Below are positions 1 through 17,064 of a DNA stretch of 64,000 bases, in pieces. The stretch's first letter is position 1; the number at the start of each line of letters is the position of its first letter. The notes below the pieces were generated by a model. The model was not told where the DNA came from. It was given only the letters and a program-made list of their open reading frames with translations, and made no database searches. The stretch spans positions 1,240,001-1,304,000 of the forward strand of contig NZ_JBGCUS010000001.1 in the NCBI RefSeq assembly GCF_041415945.1, given 5' to 3'. A program made the translations under genes and the position numbers. Origin of the DNA: Ancylobacter sp. IITR112 (GTDB lineage: Bacteria > Pseudomonadota > Alphaproteobacteria > Rhizobiales > Xanthobacteraceae).

Positions 1-194
1 TCGGTGAGCATCAGCCGACGCAGCTTGCGGCGCGGGTTGCGCAGCGCCTCGACCACGCTGTGCCAGCCATAGAGAATCGCCACATCGTCCGGCCATGCGC
101 CGAAAGGCCGCCCCGCCGGGCGCGGGCGCGGCGAGCGGGAGCGGCCGGCGGAAGGTTTGGAGCGGCCGGGCGGACGGCTGGGGCGATCATTCAT
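1..194 (-). CDS. rlmB: 23S rRNA 2'-O-methyltransferase RlmB (SpoU/TrmH family), N-terminal part only
   Basis: Only the first 64 codons lie in the window; the gene runs off the left edge. Translation from the ATG at 194 gives a basic, Pro/Arg-rich start and then, from about residue 40, ILYGWHSVVEALRNPRRK, which matches the LYGxHxVxxAL-NPxR substrate-binding entry of TrmH/RlmB methyltransferases. An in-frame TGA lies just upstream of the ATG. RlmB methylates the ribose of a conserved guanosine in the 23S rRNA peptidyl-transferase loop. It is divergent from the tRNA-Tyr/tRNA-Gly/tuf unit, an arrangement that as I recall is common in Hyphomicrobiales. The catalytic SpoU domain lies outside the window, so the exact subfamily rests on the N-terminus alone. 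Confidence 0.8.
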   Translation of the reverse strand, partial: MNDRPSRPPGRSKPSAGRSRSPRPRPAGRPFGAWPDDVAILYGWHSVVEALRNPRRKLRRLMLT

Positions 195-528
195 CCGCGC
201 CTTCTGTCATGGCGCGCGTGCGTTGGCAATTTGCGGCGCGGGCGCGGCTGAGCAATTTTCCCCGCGCGCGTCGCGCGGCGTGGGTTCGGCGGCGGGCAGG
301 ACGGGATTTGTGGCTGCGATTCGGCGCCGCTGCGGCCAGTGCCGGCAGCGCCGCAGGCGGGGAAAGGGCGCGCGATCCACAGCCTGCGGCGGCTATATGT
401 GTACCGGGGTTGACAGCGAAGGGGCACCTCACCATAAAGCCGGCCGCACGGGAGCCGCGCATCGCGCCGGTTTCCGGTCGGGTCGACAGAGGGGCATTTG
501 CCTGTCCCGCAGATCGGCCGACGTGCGA
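195..528. other. Intergenic region between rlmB and tRNA-Tyr
   Basis: A very GC-rich gap separating divergent genes. It contains the promoter placed at 410-438 for the tRNA-Tyr side and presumably an rlmB promoter that I cannot assign. I see no convincing coding sequence. Confidence 0.6.
410..438 (+). promoter_or_regulatory. sigma70-type promoter for tRNA-Tyr/tRNA-Gly/tuf
   Basis: Perfect -35 TTGACA (410-415), 17-base spacer, -10 CATAAA (433-438). Predicted start is near 445, about 85 bases ahead of tRNA-Tyr. It could drive tRNA-Tyr, tRNA-Gly and tuf copy 1 as one transcript. Confidence 0.7.
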
Positions 529-613
529 GGGGGAGTGTCCCGAGCGGCAAAGGGGGCGGACTGTAAATCCGCTGGCTATGCCTTCGTAGGTTCGAGTCCT
601 ACCTCCCCCACCA
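529..613 (+). tRNA. tRNA-Tyr (anticodon GTA)
   Basis: Acceptor stem GGGGGAG (529-535) pairs with CTCCCCC (603-609), followed by discriminator A and an encoded CCA. The anticodon GTA (563-565) sits in loop CTGTAAA. A long variable arm typical of the class II tRNA-Tyr is present, and the T arm is GTAGG-TTCGAGT-CCTAC. Confidence 0.95.
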
Positions 614-644
614 CGTCGCCTTCCGTTAGACTACGCCGACCCTC

Positions 645-718
645 GCGGGTGTAGCTCAATGGTAGAGCAACAGCCTTCCAAGCTGATGACGAGGGTTCGA
701 TTCCCTTCACCCGCTCCA
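645..718 (+). tRNA. tRNA-Gly (anticodon TCC)
   Basis: Acceptor GCGGGTG (645-651) pairs with CACCCGC near 708-714, followed by T and CCA. The anticodon is TCC (677-679) in loop CTTCCAA. It is a standard 74-nt class I tRNA, 31 bases downstream of tRNA-Tyr and upstream of tuf copy 1. Confidence 0.95.
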
Positions 719-897
719 CTTTTCACCGCAGCCCCTATATGAGGCGGCGGCGCGGGTCCGCGCCGACAAGCCCCGAGGGCGGCGCGATTCCCAACTTCCG
801 CAGGCGCGGTGCAACGCGGCACTTGCGGAACGCCGGGAAACCGCCTATCCCACGGCCCGATTTTTCGCGGCCCGAATGCCGCTGAAGGAAACGAGTT

Positions 898-2088
<1,191 letters not shown>

Positions 2089-2097
2089 CGCCACTGG

Positions 2098-2124
2098 AAG
2101 GGGATGCGTATCGCGCATCCCTTT
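2098..2124 (+). terminator. Hairpin downstream of tuf copy 1
   Basis: Eleven-base stem AAGGGGATGCG / CGCATCCCTTT (2098-2108 with 2114-2124) and a five-base loop. The T tract is short (TTT then CTGG), so termination may be partial. Confidence 0.55.
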
Positions 2125-2183
2125 CTGGTGCCGACGTTTTTCGCGTTCCGGTACCTTATTGTTGAAACTGGGCGCCGCGCCCC

Positions 2184-2211
2184 TCGACGTAGACGCGGCG
2201 CCGGTTATAGT
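2184..2211 (+). promoter_or_regulatory. Candidate promoter for tRNA-Trp
   Basis: TCGACG (2184-2189), 16-base spacer, TATAGT (2206-2211), about 50 bases ahead of tRNA-Trp. It overlaps the 3' arm of a GC-rich inverted repeat (2171-2179 with 2194-2202). Confidence 0.45.
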
Positions 2212-2264
2212 GCCTCGCGATTCGAGAGTCGGACGATCCGGGCGCTGCCCCGTCCGCCTCTTCT

Positions 2265-2341
2265 AGGAGTGTAGCTCAACTGGTTAGAGCACCGGTCTCC
2301 AAAACCGGGGGTTGGGGGTTCGAGTCCCTCCACTCCTGCCA
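2265..2341 (+). tRNA. tRNA-Trp (anticodon CCA)
   Basis: Acceptor AGGAGTG (2265-2271) pairs with CACTCCT (2331-2337), then discriminator G and encoded CCA. The anticodon CCA (2299-2301) sits in loop CTCCAAA closed by CCGGT/ACCGG. It lies just upstream of secE-nusG, a widely conserved order. Confidence 0.95.
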
Positions 2342-2379
2342 CCTTTCCCGAGAGGTGGCAGGCAAGGCGCCAAAGTTCT

Positions 2380-2409
2380 TTGACGCGAGGCGGCTTTGCG
2401 GGCTATACG
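2380..2409 (+). promoter_or_regulatory. Candidate promoter for secE-nusG
   Basis: TTGACG (2380-2385), 18-base spacer, TATACG (2404-2409). Predicted start is near 2416, leaving a leader of about 120 bases before secE. The tRNA-Trp transcript could also read through. Confidence 0.6.
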
Positions 2410-2537
2410 CCCGCTTCGTGCATTTTTAGAGGGTCGTGCGGCGCCGCCGGTAAGGTGCGCGCGGCGGGACCCGCAGGCGGCGTGCCGCGATCAGCCGATA
2501 CCGGCGCGGGCCGCATCAGAGGCGTTTCGAGACGAGC

Positions 2538-2735
2538 ATGGCGAAGACGAACCCGGTCGAGTTCTTTCAGCAGGTCCGCGCGGAAGCCCGCAAGGTCACC
2601 TGGCCGACCCGTCGCGAGACGCTCATCACTACCGCGATGGTGTTCGTCATGGTGGTGCTGGCCTCGCTGTTCTTCCTGGTCGCCGACCAGATTCTGAGCT
2701 TCGTCGTGGCTCAGATCCTGCAGATCGGCCGTTGA
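2538..2735 (+). CDS. secE: Preprotein translocase subunit SecE
   Basis: A 65-residue small translocase subunit that clamps SecY in the inner membrane. The N-terminal amphipathic part (NPVEFFQQVRAEARKVTWPT) is the diagnostic SecE segment, followed by one transmembrane helix at about 31-55. It is the short single-span form usual outside gammaproteobacteria. GACGAGC precedes the ATG, and the stop is 11 bases ahead of nusG, so the two are surely co-transcribed. Confidence 0.96.
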   Translation: MAKTNPVEFFQQVRAEARKVTWPTRRETLITTAMVFVMVVLASLFFLVADQILSFVVAQILQIGR

Positions 2736-2746
2736 GGAGAGACGCG

Positions 2747-3277
2747 ATGCCGATGCGCTGGTACATCGTCCACGCCTATTCCAACTTCGAGAAGAAGGTC
2801 GCCGATTCCATCAAGGAACAGGCGGCGCAGCGCGGCCTTACCGAGCTTTTCGAGCAGGTGCTGGTTCCGACCGAGAAGGTCGTCGAGGTGCGCCGTGGCC
2901 GCAAGGTCGATGCCGAGCGCAAGTTCTTTCCCGGCTATGTGCTGGTGAAGATGGACCTCACCGACGAGGCTTTCCACCTCATCAAGAACACGCCGAAGGT
3001 CACCGGCTTCCTCGGCGCCGACAACAAGCCGATGCCGATCGCCGAGAAGGAAGCCATGCGCATCCTGCAGCAGGTGCAGGAAGGCATCGAACGTCCCAAG
3101 CCCTCGATCACCTTCGAGGTGGGCGAGACGGTCAAGGTGTCGGACGGCCCGTTTGCCTCGTTCAACGGCGTGGTCGAGGAAGTCGACGAGGGCCGCTCGC
3201 GCCTCAAGGTGGCGGTGTCGATCTTCGGCCGCGCTACCCCGGTCGAGCTCGAATTCGGCCAGGTCGAGAAGGTCTGA
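2747..3277 (+). CDS. nusG: Transcription termination/antitermination factor NusG
   Basis: The 176-residue NusG binds the RNA polymerase clamp and links it to Rho or to ribosomal S10. The NGN domain covers roughly 1-110 (RWYIVHAYSNFEKKVADSI near the start, KFFPGYVLVKMDL in the middle). The C-terminal KOW domain covers about 122-176 (VGETVKVSDGPFASFNGVVE). The ATG at 2747 follows GAGGAGAG at good spacing; the second ATG at 2753 is a less likely start. A strong terminator follows at 3306. Confidence 0.97.
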   Translation: MPMRWYIVHAYSNFEKKVADSIKEQAAQRGLTELFEQVLVPTEKVVEVRRGRKVDAERKFFPGYVLVKMDLTDEAFHLIKNTPKVTGFLGADNKPMPIAEKEAMRILQQVQEGIERPKPSITFEVGETVKVSDGPFASFNGVVEEVDEGRSRLKVAVSIFGRATPVELEFGQVEKV

Positions 3278-3305
3278 CGGACAGTCCGTCCGATCGAGAT
3301 GTGGC

Positions 3306-3335
3306 AAGGGCGCGGCTTCGGCGGCGCCCTTTTTC
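3306..3335 (+). terminator. Intrinsic terminator after nusG
   Basis: AAGGGCGC-G-GC / GC-G-GCGCCCTT hairpin closed by a TTCG tetraloop with one internal G-G mismatch, followed by TTTTT. It separates secE-nusG from the inserted gene pair. Confidence 0.85.
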
Positions 3336-3448
3336 GTTGGCCGCCGCGTTAACGGGTTAACACCCCCGCCCGGGCCGCCCGGCCTATCCTCACTGCCAAG
3401 CCCCGCCGCGATCTCGTCGCGGAGGAGGGCGCCAACAGGGAGGACAAA

Positions 3449-4063
3449 ATGGCTGGCAAACGCATCCTGATGATCGTCGGCGACTTCGTGGAAGATTACG
3501 AGACCATGGTGCCGTTCCAGGCGCTGCTGGCGGTCGGGCACAGCGTGCATGCCGTCTGCCCGGACAAGAAGGCTGGCGACAGCGTCGCGACCGCGATCCA
3601 TGATTTCGAGGGGCAGCAGACCTATTCGGAGAAGCGCGGGCACAATTTCGCGCTCAACGCCAGCTTCGCCGACGTCGACCCGGCCGGCTATGACGCGCTG
3701 GTGATTCCCGGCGGACGGGCGCCGGAATATCTGCGCATGAACGCCCGGGCGCTGGAGATCGTCCGCCACTTCTTCGACGCCGACAAGCCGGTCGCCGCCA
3801 TCTGCCATGGTGCGCAATTGCTCGCCGGGGCGCGGGTGCTGGAGGGGAGGACCTGCTCGGCCTATCCGGCCTGCCGCGCCGAGGTGGAACTGGCCGGCGG
3901 CATCTATGCCGACATCGCCATCGACGCAGCGGTGACGGATGGCAATCTGGTGACCGCTCCGGCCTGGCCGGCGCACCCGGCCTGGATCGGCCAGTTCCTC
4001 GCCGTTCTCGGCACCAGCATCACCCATGGCGAGGTGACGACGGGCGCGCGCAAGGCGGCGTGA
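3449..4063 (+). CDS. DJ-1/PfpI family protein (class I glutamine amidotransferase-like)
   Basis: The 204-residue protein has a DJ-1/PfpI fold. The nucleophile elbow AAICHGAQ carries Cys119 followed by His120. An acidic residue near the N-terminus (Glu15 in GDFVEDYE) and the GGRAPEY loop around 88-94 are the other family marks. Relatives act as intracellular proteases, glyoxalases or stress chaperones; the substrate cannot be read from sequence. GGGAGG lies seven bases upstream of the ATG. The gene sits after the nusG terminator, and together with the next gene it interrupts the usual nusG-rplK adjacency. Its codon use resembles its neighbours, so recent transfer is not indicated. Confidence 0.9.
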   Translation: MAGKRILMIVGDFVEDYETMVPFQALLAVGHSVHAVCPDKKAGDSVATAIHDFEGQQTYSEKRGHNFALNASFADVDPAGYDALVIPGGRAPEYLRMNARALEIVRHFFDADKPVAAICHGAQLLAGARVLEGRTCSAYPACRAEVELAGGIYADIAIDAAVTDGNLVTAPAWPAHPAWIGQFLAVLGTSITHGEVTTGARKAA

Positions 4064-4156
4064 CGGCCGTAGCGTCCGTCCGTTTCGCCTTCCGGTGGAA
4101 CGGGGCTATGATGCGTGCGGCGGAGCGCGGAACTCCGCCGCCGAGGGAGGCGCCGC

Positions 4157-4528
4157 ATGTGCAAGCTCTTCATCCAGGCCGACCCGAATCTCTGGCAGAC
4201 GCGGCTGAAATCGGTGCGGCTGCATGGCTTCTCCACCAGCGTGCGGCTGGAGAACCTGTACTGGCAGGTGCTAGAGGAAATCGCCCAGCGCGACGGCATG
4301 AGCCTGTCGCAACTTCTCGCCAAGCTTCATGAGGAACTGACCTTCGCGCATGGCGAAGTGGAGAACTTCGCCTCCTTCCTGCGGGTCTGCTGCGGGCGCT
4401 ATCTCGCGCTGCAGCTGGAGGGCGACGTGCCGCGCGATGTGCGCCTGCCGATCCGCGACCTCGATGCCGACGCGATTCTCGCCCGCGAGGCGCATCGCAG
4501 CCGGCGTGCTTTGTCCTCGGCGGCCTAG
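4157..4528 (+). CDS. Ribbon-helix-helix domain protein
   Basis: The 123-residue protein contains a stretch at about 17-65 (LKSVRLHGFSTSVRLENLYW, then a helix with DGMSLSQLLAKL) that resembles the RHH_4 type of ribbon-helix-helix domain found in alphaproteobacteria. Such domains usually bind DNA as dimers through a beta ribbon. The C-terminal part (about 70-123) is helical and Arg/Ala rich, with the pair VCCGRY. I chose ATG 4157 because GAGGGAGGCG lies just upstream; an in-frame extension to 4115 is Arg-rich and unlikely. It follows the DJ-1-like gene by 93 bases. Its target is unknown. Confidence 0.8.
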   Translation: MCKLFIQADPNLWQTRLKSVRLHGFSTSVRLENLYWQVLEEIAQRDGMSLSQLLAKLHEELTFAHGEVENFASFLRVCCGRYLALQLEGDVPRDVRLPIRDLDADAILAREAHRSRRALSSAA

Positions 4529-4554
4529 CAGCGGTGGGAGGGTCGAGAGCGGCG

Positions 4555-4583
4555 TTGCCTTTTTCCGCCTCATCCTGTATGAG
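4555..4583 (+). promoter_or_regulatory. Candidate promoter for rplK-rplA
   Basis: TTGCCT (4555-4560), 17-base spacer, TATGAG (4578-4583), about 190 bases ahead of rplK. It gives the rplKA unit a promoter of its own downstream of the inserted pair. Confidence 0.5.
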
Positions 4584-4770
4584 CGAGCCCGTGCGCTGGG
4601 AGCTTCCGCTTCCGGCGCGCATTCATACGCGGGAGGCACGGCCGGTTCGCCAGCCAGCATCTTGAACGTGCCGCTACCGCGACCCTCCCTCTACGCCGCC
4701 CGCGATGAAGCCGTCGCGACGGCGTGCTTTGGCGTTTGCGACCGGCAGTCGCACCGTCGAGGAGTTCATT

Positions 4771-5220
4771 ATGGCGAAGAAGATCACCGGCTACATCAAG
4801 TTGCAGGTGCCCGCCGGCTCGGCCAACCCGGCCCCGCCGATCGGCCCCGCGCTCGGTCAGCGCGGCCTCAACATCATGGAATTCTGCAAGGCGTTCAACG
4901 CCCAGACCGGCCAGCTCGAAAAGGGCATGCCGATCCCGGTCGTGATCACCGCCTATCAGGACCGCTCCTTCACCTTCGAGCTGAAGACCCCGCCGGTCTC
5001 CTACTTCCTGAAGAAGGCCGCCGGCCTTGAGACCAAGAAGAAGCCCGGCTCCGGCTCCAAGACCCCGGGCAAGGGCGGCTTCGTCGGCAAGATCTCGCAG
5101 AATCAGATGCGCGAGATCGCCGAGAAGAAGATGAAGGACCTCAACTGCGACACCGTCGACGCGGCGGTGCGCATGATCGAGGGCTCCGCCCGTTCCATGG
5201 GCCTCGAAGTGGTGGGTTGA
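4771..5220 (+). CDS. rplK: 50S ribosomal protein L11
   Basis: A 149-residue L11, a GTPase-centre protein of the large subunit. The N-terminal part has the conserved [20 protein letters not shown]; the C-terminal RNA-binding part ends [20 protein letters not shown]. The start ATG 4771 ([11 protein letters not shown]) follows GAGGAG; an upstream in-frame start at 4705 would add 22 residues not seen in L11. rplA begins five bases after the stop. Confidence 0.98.
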   Translation: MAKKITGYIKLQVPAGSANPAPPIGPALGQRGLNIMEFCKAFNAQTGQLEKGMPIPVVITAYQDRSFTFELKTPPVSYFLKKAAGLETKKKPGSGSKTPGKGGFVGKISQNQMREIAEKKMKDLNCDTVDAAVRMIEGSARSMGLEVVG

Positions 5221-5224
5221 GCTG

Positions 5225-5926
5225 ATGGCCAAGATTTCCAAGCGTGTTCGCGCCGTCCGCGAGGGCATTGATCCCGCCAAGCTGTATGGCCTCGACGAAG
5301 CGATTCAGCTCCTGAAGGATCGCGCCAACGCCAAGTTCGACGAGACCATCGAAGTGGCTCTGAACCTCGGCGTCGATCCCCGTCACGCCGACCAGATGGT
5401 CCGTGGCGTGTGCAACCTGCCGAACGGCTCGGGCCGCACCGTGCGGGTCGCCGTGTTCGCGCGCGGCGCCAAGGCCGATGAGGCCAAGGCGGCCGGTGCC
5501 GACATCGTTGGTGCCGAGGATCTGCTGGAGACCATCCAGGGCGGCACGATCGAGTTCGATCGCTGCATCGCCACTCCGGACCTGATGCCGCTCGTCGGCC
5601 GTCTCGGCAAGGTGCTGGGCCCGCGCGGCCTGATGCCGAACCCGAAGGTTGGCACCGTCACCATGGACGTGAAGGGTGCGGTCGAAGCCGCCAAGGGCGG
5701 CGCGGTCGAGTTCCGCGTCGAGAAGGCCGGCATCATCCACGCCGGCATCGGCAAGGCCTCGTTCCCGGTCGACAAGCTCGCCGAGAACATCCGCGCCTTC
5801 GCCGACGCCGTGGTCAAGGCCAAGCCCACCGGCGCCAAGGGCACCTATGTGCAGCGCGTCGCCGTCTCCTCGACCATGGGCCCCGGCCTGAAGGTTGAGC
5901 CGGCTTCTGTGCTGGTTGCGGGCTGA
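5225..5926 (+). CDS. rplA: 50S ribosomal protein L1
   Basis: A 233-residue L1, the mobile-stalk protein of the large subunit that commonly represses its own L11-L1 m[14 protein letters not shown] opens the protein; the signature [11 protein letters not shown] occurs at about 138-148. It is tightly coupled to rplK (four intervening bases). Confidence 0.98.
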   Translation: MAKISKRVRAVREGIDPAKLYGLDEAIQLLKDRANAKFDETIEVALNLGVDPRHADQMVRGVCNLPNGSGRTVRVAVFARGAKADEAKAAGADIVGAEDLLETIQGGTIEFDRCIATPDLMPLVGRLGKVLGPRGLMPNPKVGTVTMDVKGAVEAAKGGAVEFRVEKAGIIHAGIGKASFPVDKLAENIRAFADAVVKAKPTGAKGTYVQRVAVSSTMGPGLKVEPASVLVAG

Positions 5927-6009
5927 TTGTTCCTGCGCGCATCACGGGGCCGGTCGCGGTCCCGTGATTGCGACGGTGTGGATTTGTCAAGCCCTCGGTG
6001 CTATCAGGG

Positions 6010-6038
6010 GTGACAAATCCCACGCGACTCACTATATG
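6010..6038 (+). promoter_or_regulatory. Candidate promoter for rplJL (and rpoBC)
   Basis: GTGACA (6010-6015), 17-base spacer, TATATG (6033-6038). The -35 element overlaps the right arm of the inverted repeat at 6011-6020. Confidence 0.6.
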
Positions 6039-6115
6039 GGCGGTTTCGTTGCCGACATTGTCGGCCGCGTGCCGATGAATTTTCAGCTTTCGCCCGCTTA
6101 AAATCGGGCGGAGAG

Positions 6116-6144
6116 GCCGGCAGGGTTCGCCTTGCCGGCTTTAT
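6116..6144 (+). terminator. Attenuator-like hairpin in the rplJ leader
   Basis: Ten-base stem GCCGGCAGGG / CCTTGCCGGC (6116-6125, 6130-6139, one G-T pair) with a TTCG loop, followed by TTTAT. It lies about 95 bases after the predicted start and 250 bases before rplJ, so it would act as an attenuator. Confidence 0.65.
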
Positions 6145-6395
6145 GTCCTGTCCGAGACTGCCGGTGCCCCTCATCTGAGGTGGCTTAATCCCACTCCGGG
6201 GCCAGCATAGACGGGGTACGACCGACGAAGGGGTTCCGGGCAACCGGGTCCTGGCTTTCGGCTCGAACCAGCGCCTTGGCCGGTATTTCCGGTCCCAGGG
6301 GACAGGATACCACCGCCGCTGCTCCGCAAGGAGGGGTGGCAAGGCGCAAACCCGGCGGGGAAGTCACCCTTCCTCGCCACCGGAGAGCAAGTGAA

Positions 6396-6914
6396 GTGGA
6401 TCGAGCACAAAAAGAAGAGCTCGTCACGTCGCTCACCGAGGTGTTCAACAACACGTCGGTCGTCGTCGTGGCCCACTATTCCGGCCTCACCGTCGCTCAG
6501 CTGCAGACCCTGCGTCGGCAGATGAAGGCGAATGGTGCGACCGTGAAGGTGGCGAAGAACCGCCTCGCCAAGATCGCTCTCGAAGGTTCGGACGTCGCAC
6601 ATGTCGGTTCCCTGCTGAAGGGTCCGACGATCATCGCTTATTCGAGCGATCCTGTTGCGGCTCCGAAGGTTGCCGTCGACTTCGCCAAGGCGAATGACAA
6701 GTTCGTCATTCTCGGTGGAGCGTTCGGCACCACGGCCCTGAATGTGGATGGTGTGAAGGCTCTGGCCACCATGCCGTCCCTTGATGAACTGCGTGCGAAG
6801 CTGGTCGGCCTCATCCAGGCCCCGGCGACCAAGATCGCGCAGCTCAGCACCGCGCCGGCGGCCAAGCTCGCCCGCGTGTTTGCGGCCTATGCCAAAGAGA
6901 ACGAAGCCGCGTGA
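6396..6914 (+). CDS. rplJ: 50S ribosomal protein L10
   Basis: A 172-residue L10, the base of the L7/L12 stalk. The protein starts [19 protein letters not shown] at a GTG codon (6396) preceded by GGAGAGC; extending upstream would add 40 residues of non-L10 sequence. The C-terminal helix (about 150-172) that carries L12 dimers is present. In many bacteria L10-L12 represses its own mRNA, and the 469-base leader here leaves room for that. Confidence 0.97.
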   Translation: MDRAQKEELVTSLTEVFNNTSVVVVAHYSGLTVAQLQTLRRQMKANGATVKVAKNRLAKIALEGSDVAHVGSLLKGPTIIAYSSDPVAAPKVAVDFAKANDKFVILGGAFGTTALNVDGVKALATMPSLDELRAKLVGLIQAPATKIAQLSTAPAAKLARVFAAYAKENEAA

Positions 6915-6963
6915 GGCTTCCCGGTAATACTGGTTCGAACCGAAATCCAAGGACTTAAGTAAA

Positions 6964-7338
<375 letters not shown>

Positions 7339-7356
7339 TCTCCTGATCATTTCGGG

Positions 7357-7429
7357 GGCCGCCGGTTCGCCGGCGGCCTTCGCCTTCGCAGCGGCGAAGG
7401 CATGCCTGAAGGAAGCCCCGACGGCTTCC
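7357..7429 (+). promoter_or_regulatory. Three consecutive hairpins between rplL and rpoB
   Basis: Stem 1: GGCCGCCGG-TTCG-CCGGCGGCC (7357-7378). Stem 2: GCCTTCGC-AGCG-GCGAAGGC (7382-7401). Stem 3: GGAAGCC-CCGAC-GGCTTCC (7411-7429). No long T run follows any of them. The position matches the partial attenuator and RNase III processing site known between rplL and rpoB in Escherichia coli; that role here is inference. Confidence 0.6.
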
Positions 7430-7613
7430 CTGACGATCCCTCGGCGGGTCGTCTGGCGAGCCGTCGGTTGCGGAACAGTCGGAGGCGGCGCCTGAAGGGT
7501 GCCTCAACCTTGTCAGATTGTTTTGTGATCTTAAGCCTCCACGCAAGGCCACCGGCCCTCCCGCCGGGTTCGTGGATGGCGCTGACGGATACTCGGACGG
7601 AGCGAGGAGCGAC

Positions 7614-11744
<4,131 letters not shown>

Positions 11745-11759
11745 CCGACTGATACCAAG

Positions 11760-11788
11760 GGCGGGCGCGCAGGTCGCGTCCGCCTTTT
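11760..11788 (+). terminator. Terminator-like hairpin between rpoB and rpoC
   Basis: Ten-base stem GGCGGGCGCG / CGCGTCCGCC (11760-11769, 11775-11784; one G-T pair), loop CAGGT, then TTTT. It has the form of an intrinsic terminator yet precedes the essential rpoC gene by only 81 bases. Confidence 0.65.
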
Positions 11789-11869
11789 CGATCGCGCGAC
11801 AGACCAGACTTTTCCGTGACCCCAGCAAGCCGCGGCGGCGGAGGCGGGGTCCAGCCGAAGGAGACGGCG

Positions 11870-16060
<4,191 letters not shown>

Positions 16061-16091
16061 CCGGCGCGGTCGATGCTGCAAAGTAGGGGGA

Positions 16092-16119
16092 GGGCCGCTC
16101 GGCGACGAGCGGCCCTTTT
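16092..16119 (+). terminator. Intrinsic terminator after rpoC
   Basis: Perfect ten-base stem GGGCCGCTCG / CGAGCGGCCC (16092-16101, 16106-16115) with GCGA tetraloop, then TTTT. It ends the rplJL-rpoBC unit. Confidence 0.9.
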
Positions 16120-16328
16120 CCGTTGGGGAATCGGCCGGGTGGGAATCATGGCGGCGGCCCGCCCGCCTGGCCCGTCGCTTTCCCGCGCCGGAGGCCCGGC
16201 GATTCTGCTGCGAGCCCGGGGGAGGGCGAAAGGCGGCGCATAATGTTGCGCCCGGGGTGTCATGGACGAAATCTAACGCCGCCAACGCCTCGCACGGGGC
16301 TGTGAGCCGCCAAACTCGCGGTTAAGGG

Positions 16329-16357
16329 TTGACGAACGGCGAGTCGCCGCGTAGAAG
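16329..16357 (+). promoter_or_regulatory. Candidate promoter of the rpsL-rpsG-fusA-tuf unit
   Basis: TTGACG (16329-16334), 17-base spacer, TAGAAG (16352-16357). It predicts a leader of about 320 bases before rpsL. Confidence 0.6.
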
Positions 16358-16517
16358 GCGCGTACTTTCACGGCAGGCGGTTGATGTTGCCGCGTTCGGA
16401 CACCCTGTCTGGACACAGAACATCAAGACGCTGCCGGAACGCATGCACGACCAAATCCGGCGCATGATCGCGCAATTGGCGCCCCAATGGGGTGTCGCGT
16501 GATCCTCTGAACGTTCA

Positions 16518-16554
16518 GCGCCCTCGGCCAGTTCCTGGCCGGCGGCGCTTCTTT
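16518..16554 (+). terminator. Attenuator-like hairpin in the rpsL leader
   Basis: Long stem GCGCC-C-TCGGCCAG / CTGGCCGG-C-GGCGC (16518-16548; one C-C mismatch, loop TTC) followed by TTCTTT. It lies 128 bases before rpsL. Confidence 0.6.
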
Positions 16555-16681
16555 CGTTCGCAGACTGTCCGGTATGTGCTGAAGGTTCCGATCCGTCGAG
16601 AGAAGAATGCGGTTGTGGCCGCGGAAATTGGGTTAGCGCGGGACATTCCTGTTCCAGCGCAGCGAGACGAAGGCGAGACAC

Positions 16682-17053
16682 GTGCCGACGATCAACCAGC
16701 TGATCCGCAAGCCGCGGGAAGCCCAGAAGGCCCGGAACAAGGTTCCGGCGCTGCAGGCGAGCCCGCAGAAGCGCGGCGTTTGCACCCGCGTCTATACGAC
16801 GACCCCGAAGAAGCCGAATTCGGCGCTTCGTAAGGTCGCGAAGGTTCGTTTGACCAATGGCTATGAAGTCATCGGTTACATCCCCGGCGAGGGGCACAAC
16901 CTGCAGGAACACTCCGTGGTGATGATCCGCGGCGGCCGCGTCAAGGATCTTCCCGGCGTGCGCTATCACATCCTGCGCGGCGTGCTCGATACGCAGGGCG
17001 TCAAGAACCGCAAGCAGCGCCGGTCGAAGTACGGCGCCAAGCGGCCGAAGTGA
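16682..17053 (+). CDS. rpsL: 30S ribosomal protein S12
   Basis: The 123-residue S12 lies at the decoding centre. It starts at GTG 16682 ([12 protein letters not shown]) after GAAGGCGAGA. The decoding loops are [11 protein letters not shown] (Lys43) and [13 protein letters not shown] (Lys88, Pro91), all of the ancestral streptomycin-sensitive type. rpsG begins 11 bases after the stop. Confidence 0.98.
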   Translation: MPTINQLIRKPREAQKARNKVPALQASPQKRGVCTRVYTTTPKKPNSALRKVAKVRLTNGYEVIGYIPGEGHNLQEHSVVMIRGGRVKDLPGVRYHILRGVLDTQGVKNRKQRRSKYGAKRPK

Positions 17054-17064
17054 GGATTTGAGCG

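Larger units (their letters stand above)
5927..6395 (+). other. Long leader of rplJL
   Basis: The 469 bases without a conventional gene hold, in order: a hairpin with arms ATCACGGG/CCCGTGAT (5941-5948, 5961-5968); a 10-base inverted repeat GGATTTGTCA/TGACAAATCC (5980-5989, 6011-6020); a promoter (6010-6038); an eight-codon ORF (6075-6101) whose end overlaps a CGCCCG/CGGGCG hairpin; a TTCG-capped terminator-like hairpin (6116-6144); and a stem-loop with an asymmetric internal loop (6282-6311). The last could be part of the L10 autoregulatory site. The L10 identification is inference from position and shape. Confidence 0.6.
16120..16681 (+). other. Gap and leader between rpoC and rpsL
   Basis: Holds the str-operon promoter (16329-16357), a TTGGCGCCCCAATGGGG stem-loop near 16475 and the attenuator-like hairpin at 16518-16554. 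I see no convincing gene in either strand. Confidence 0.6.

Noticed and set aside
2396..2746. N-terminal extension of nusG reaching through secE
   Set aside because: It overlaps secE in another frame; NusG starts at MPMRWYIVHAY behind GAGGAGAG.
6276..6395. Extended N-terminus of L10
   Set aside because: The added 40 residues lie in the structured leader and are not L10-like; GTG 6396 has a ribosome-binding site.
7339..7613. Separate rpoB promoter in the rplL-rpoB gap
   Set aside because: No -35/-10 pair of reasonable quality; hairpins explain the structure of the gap better.
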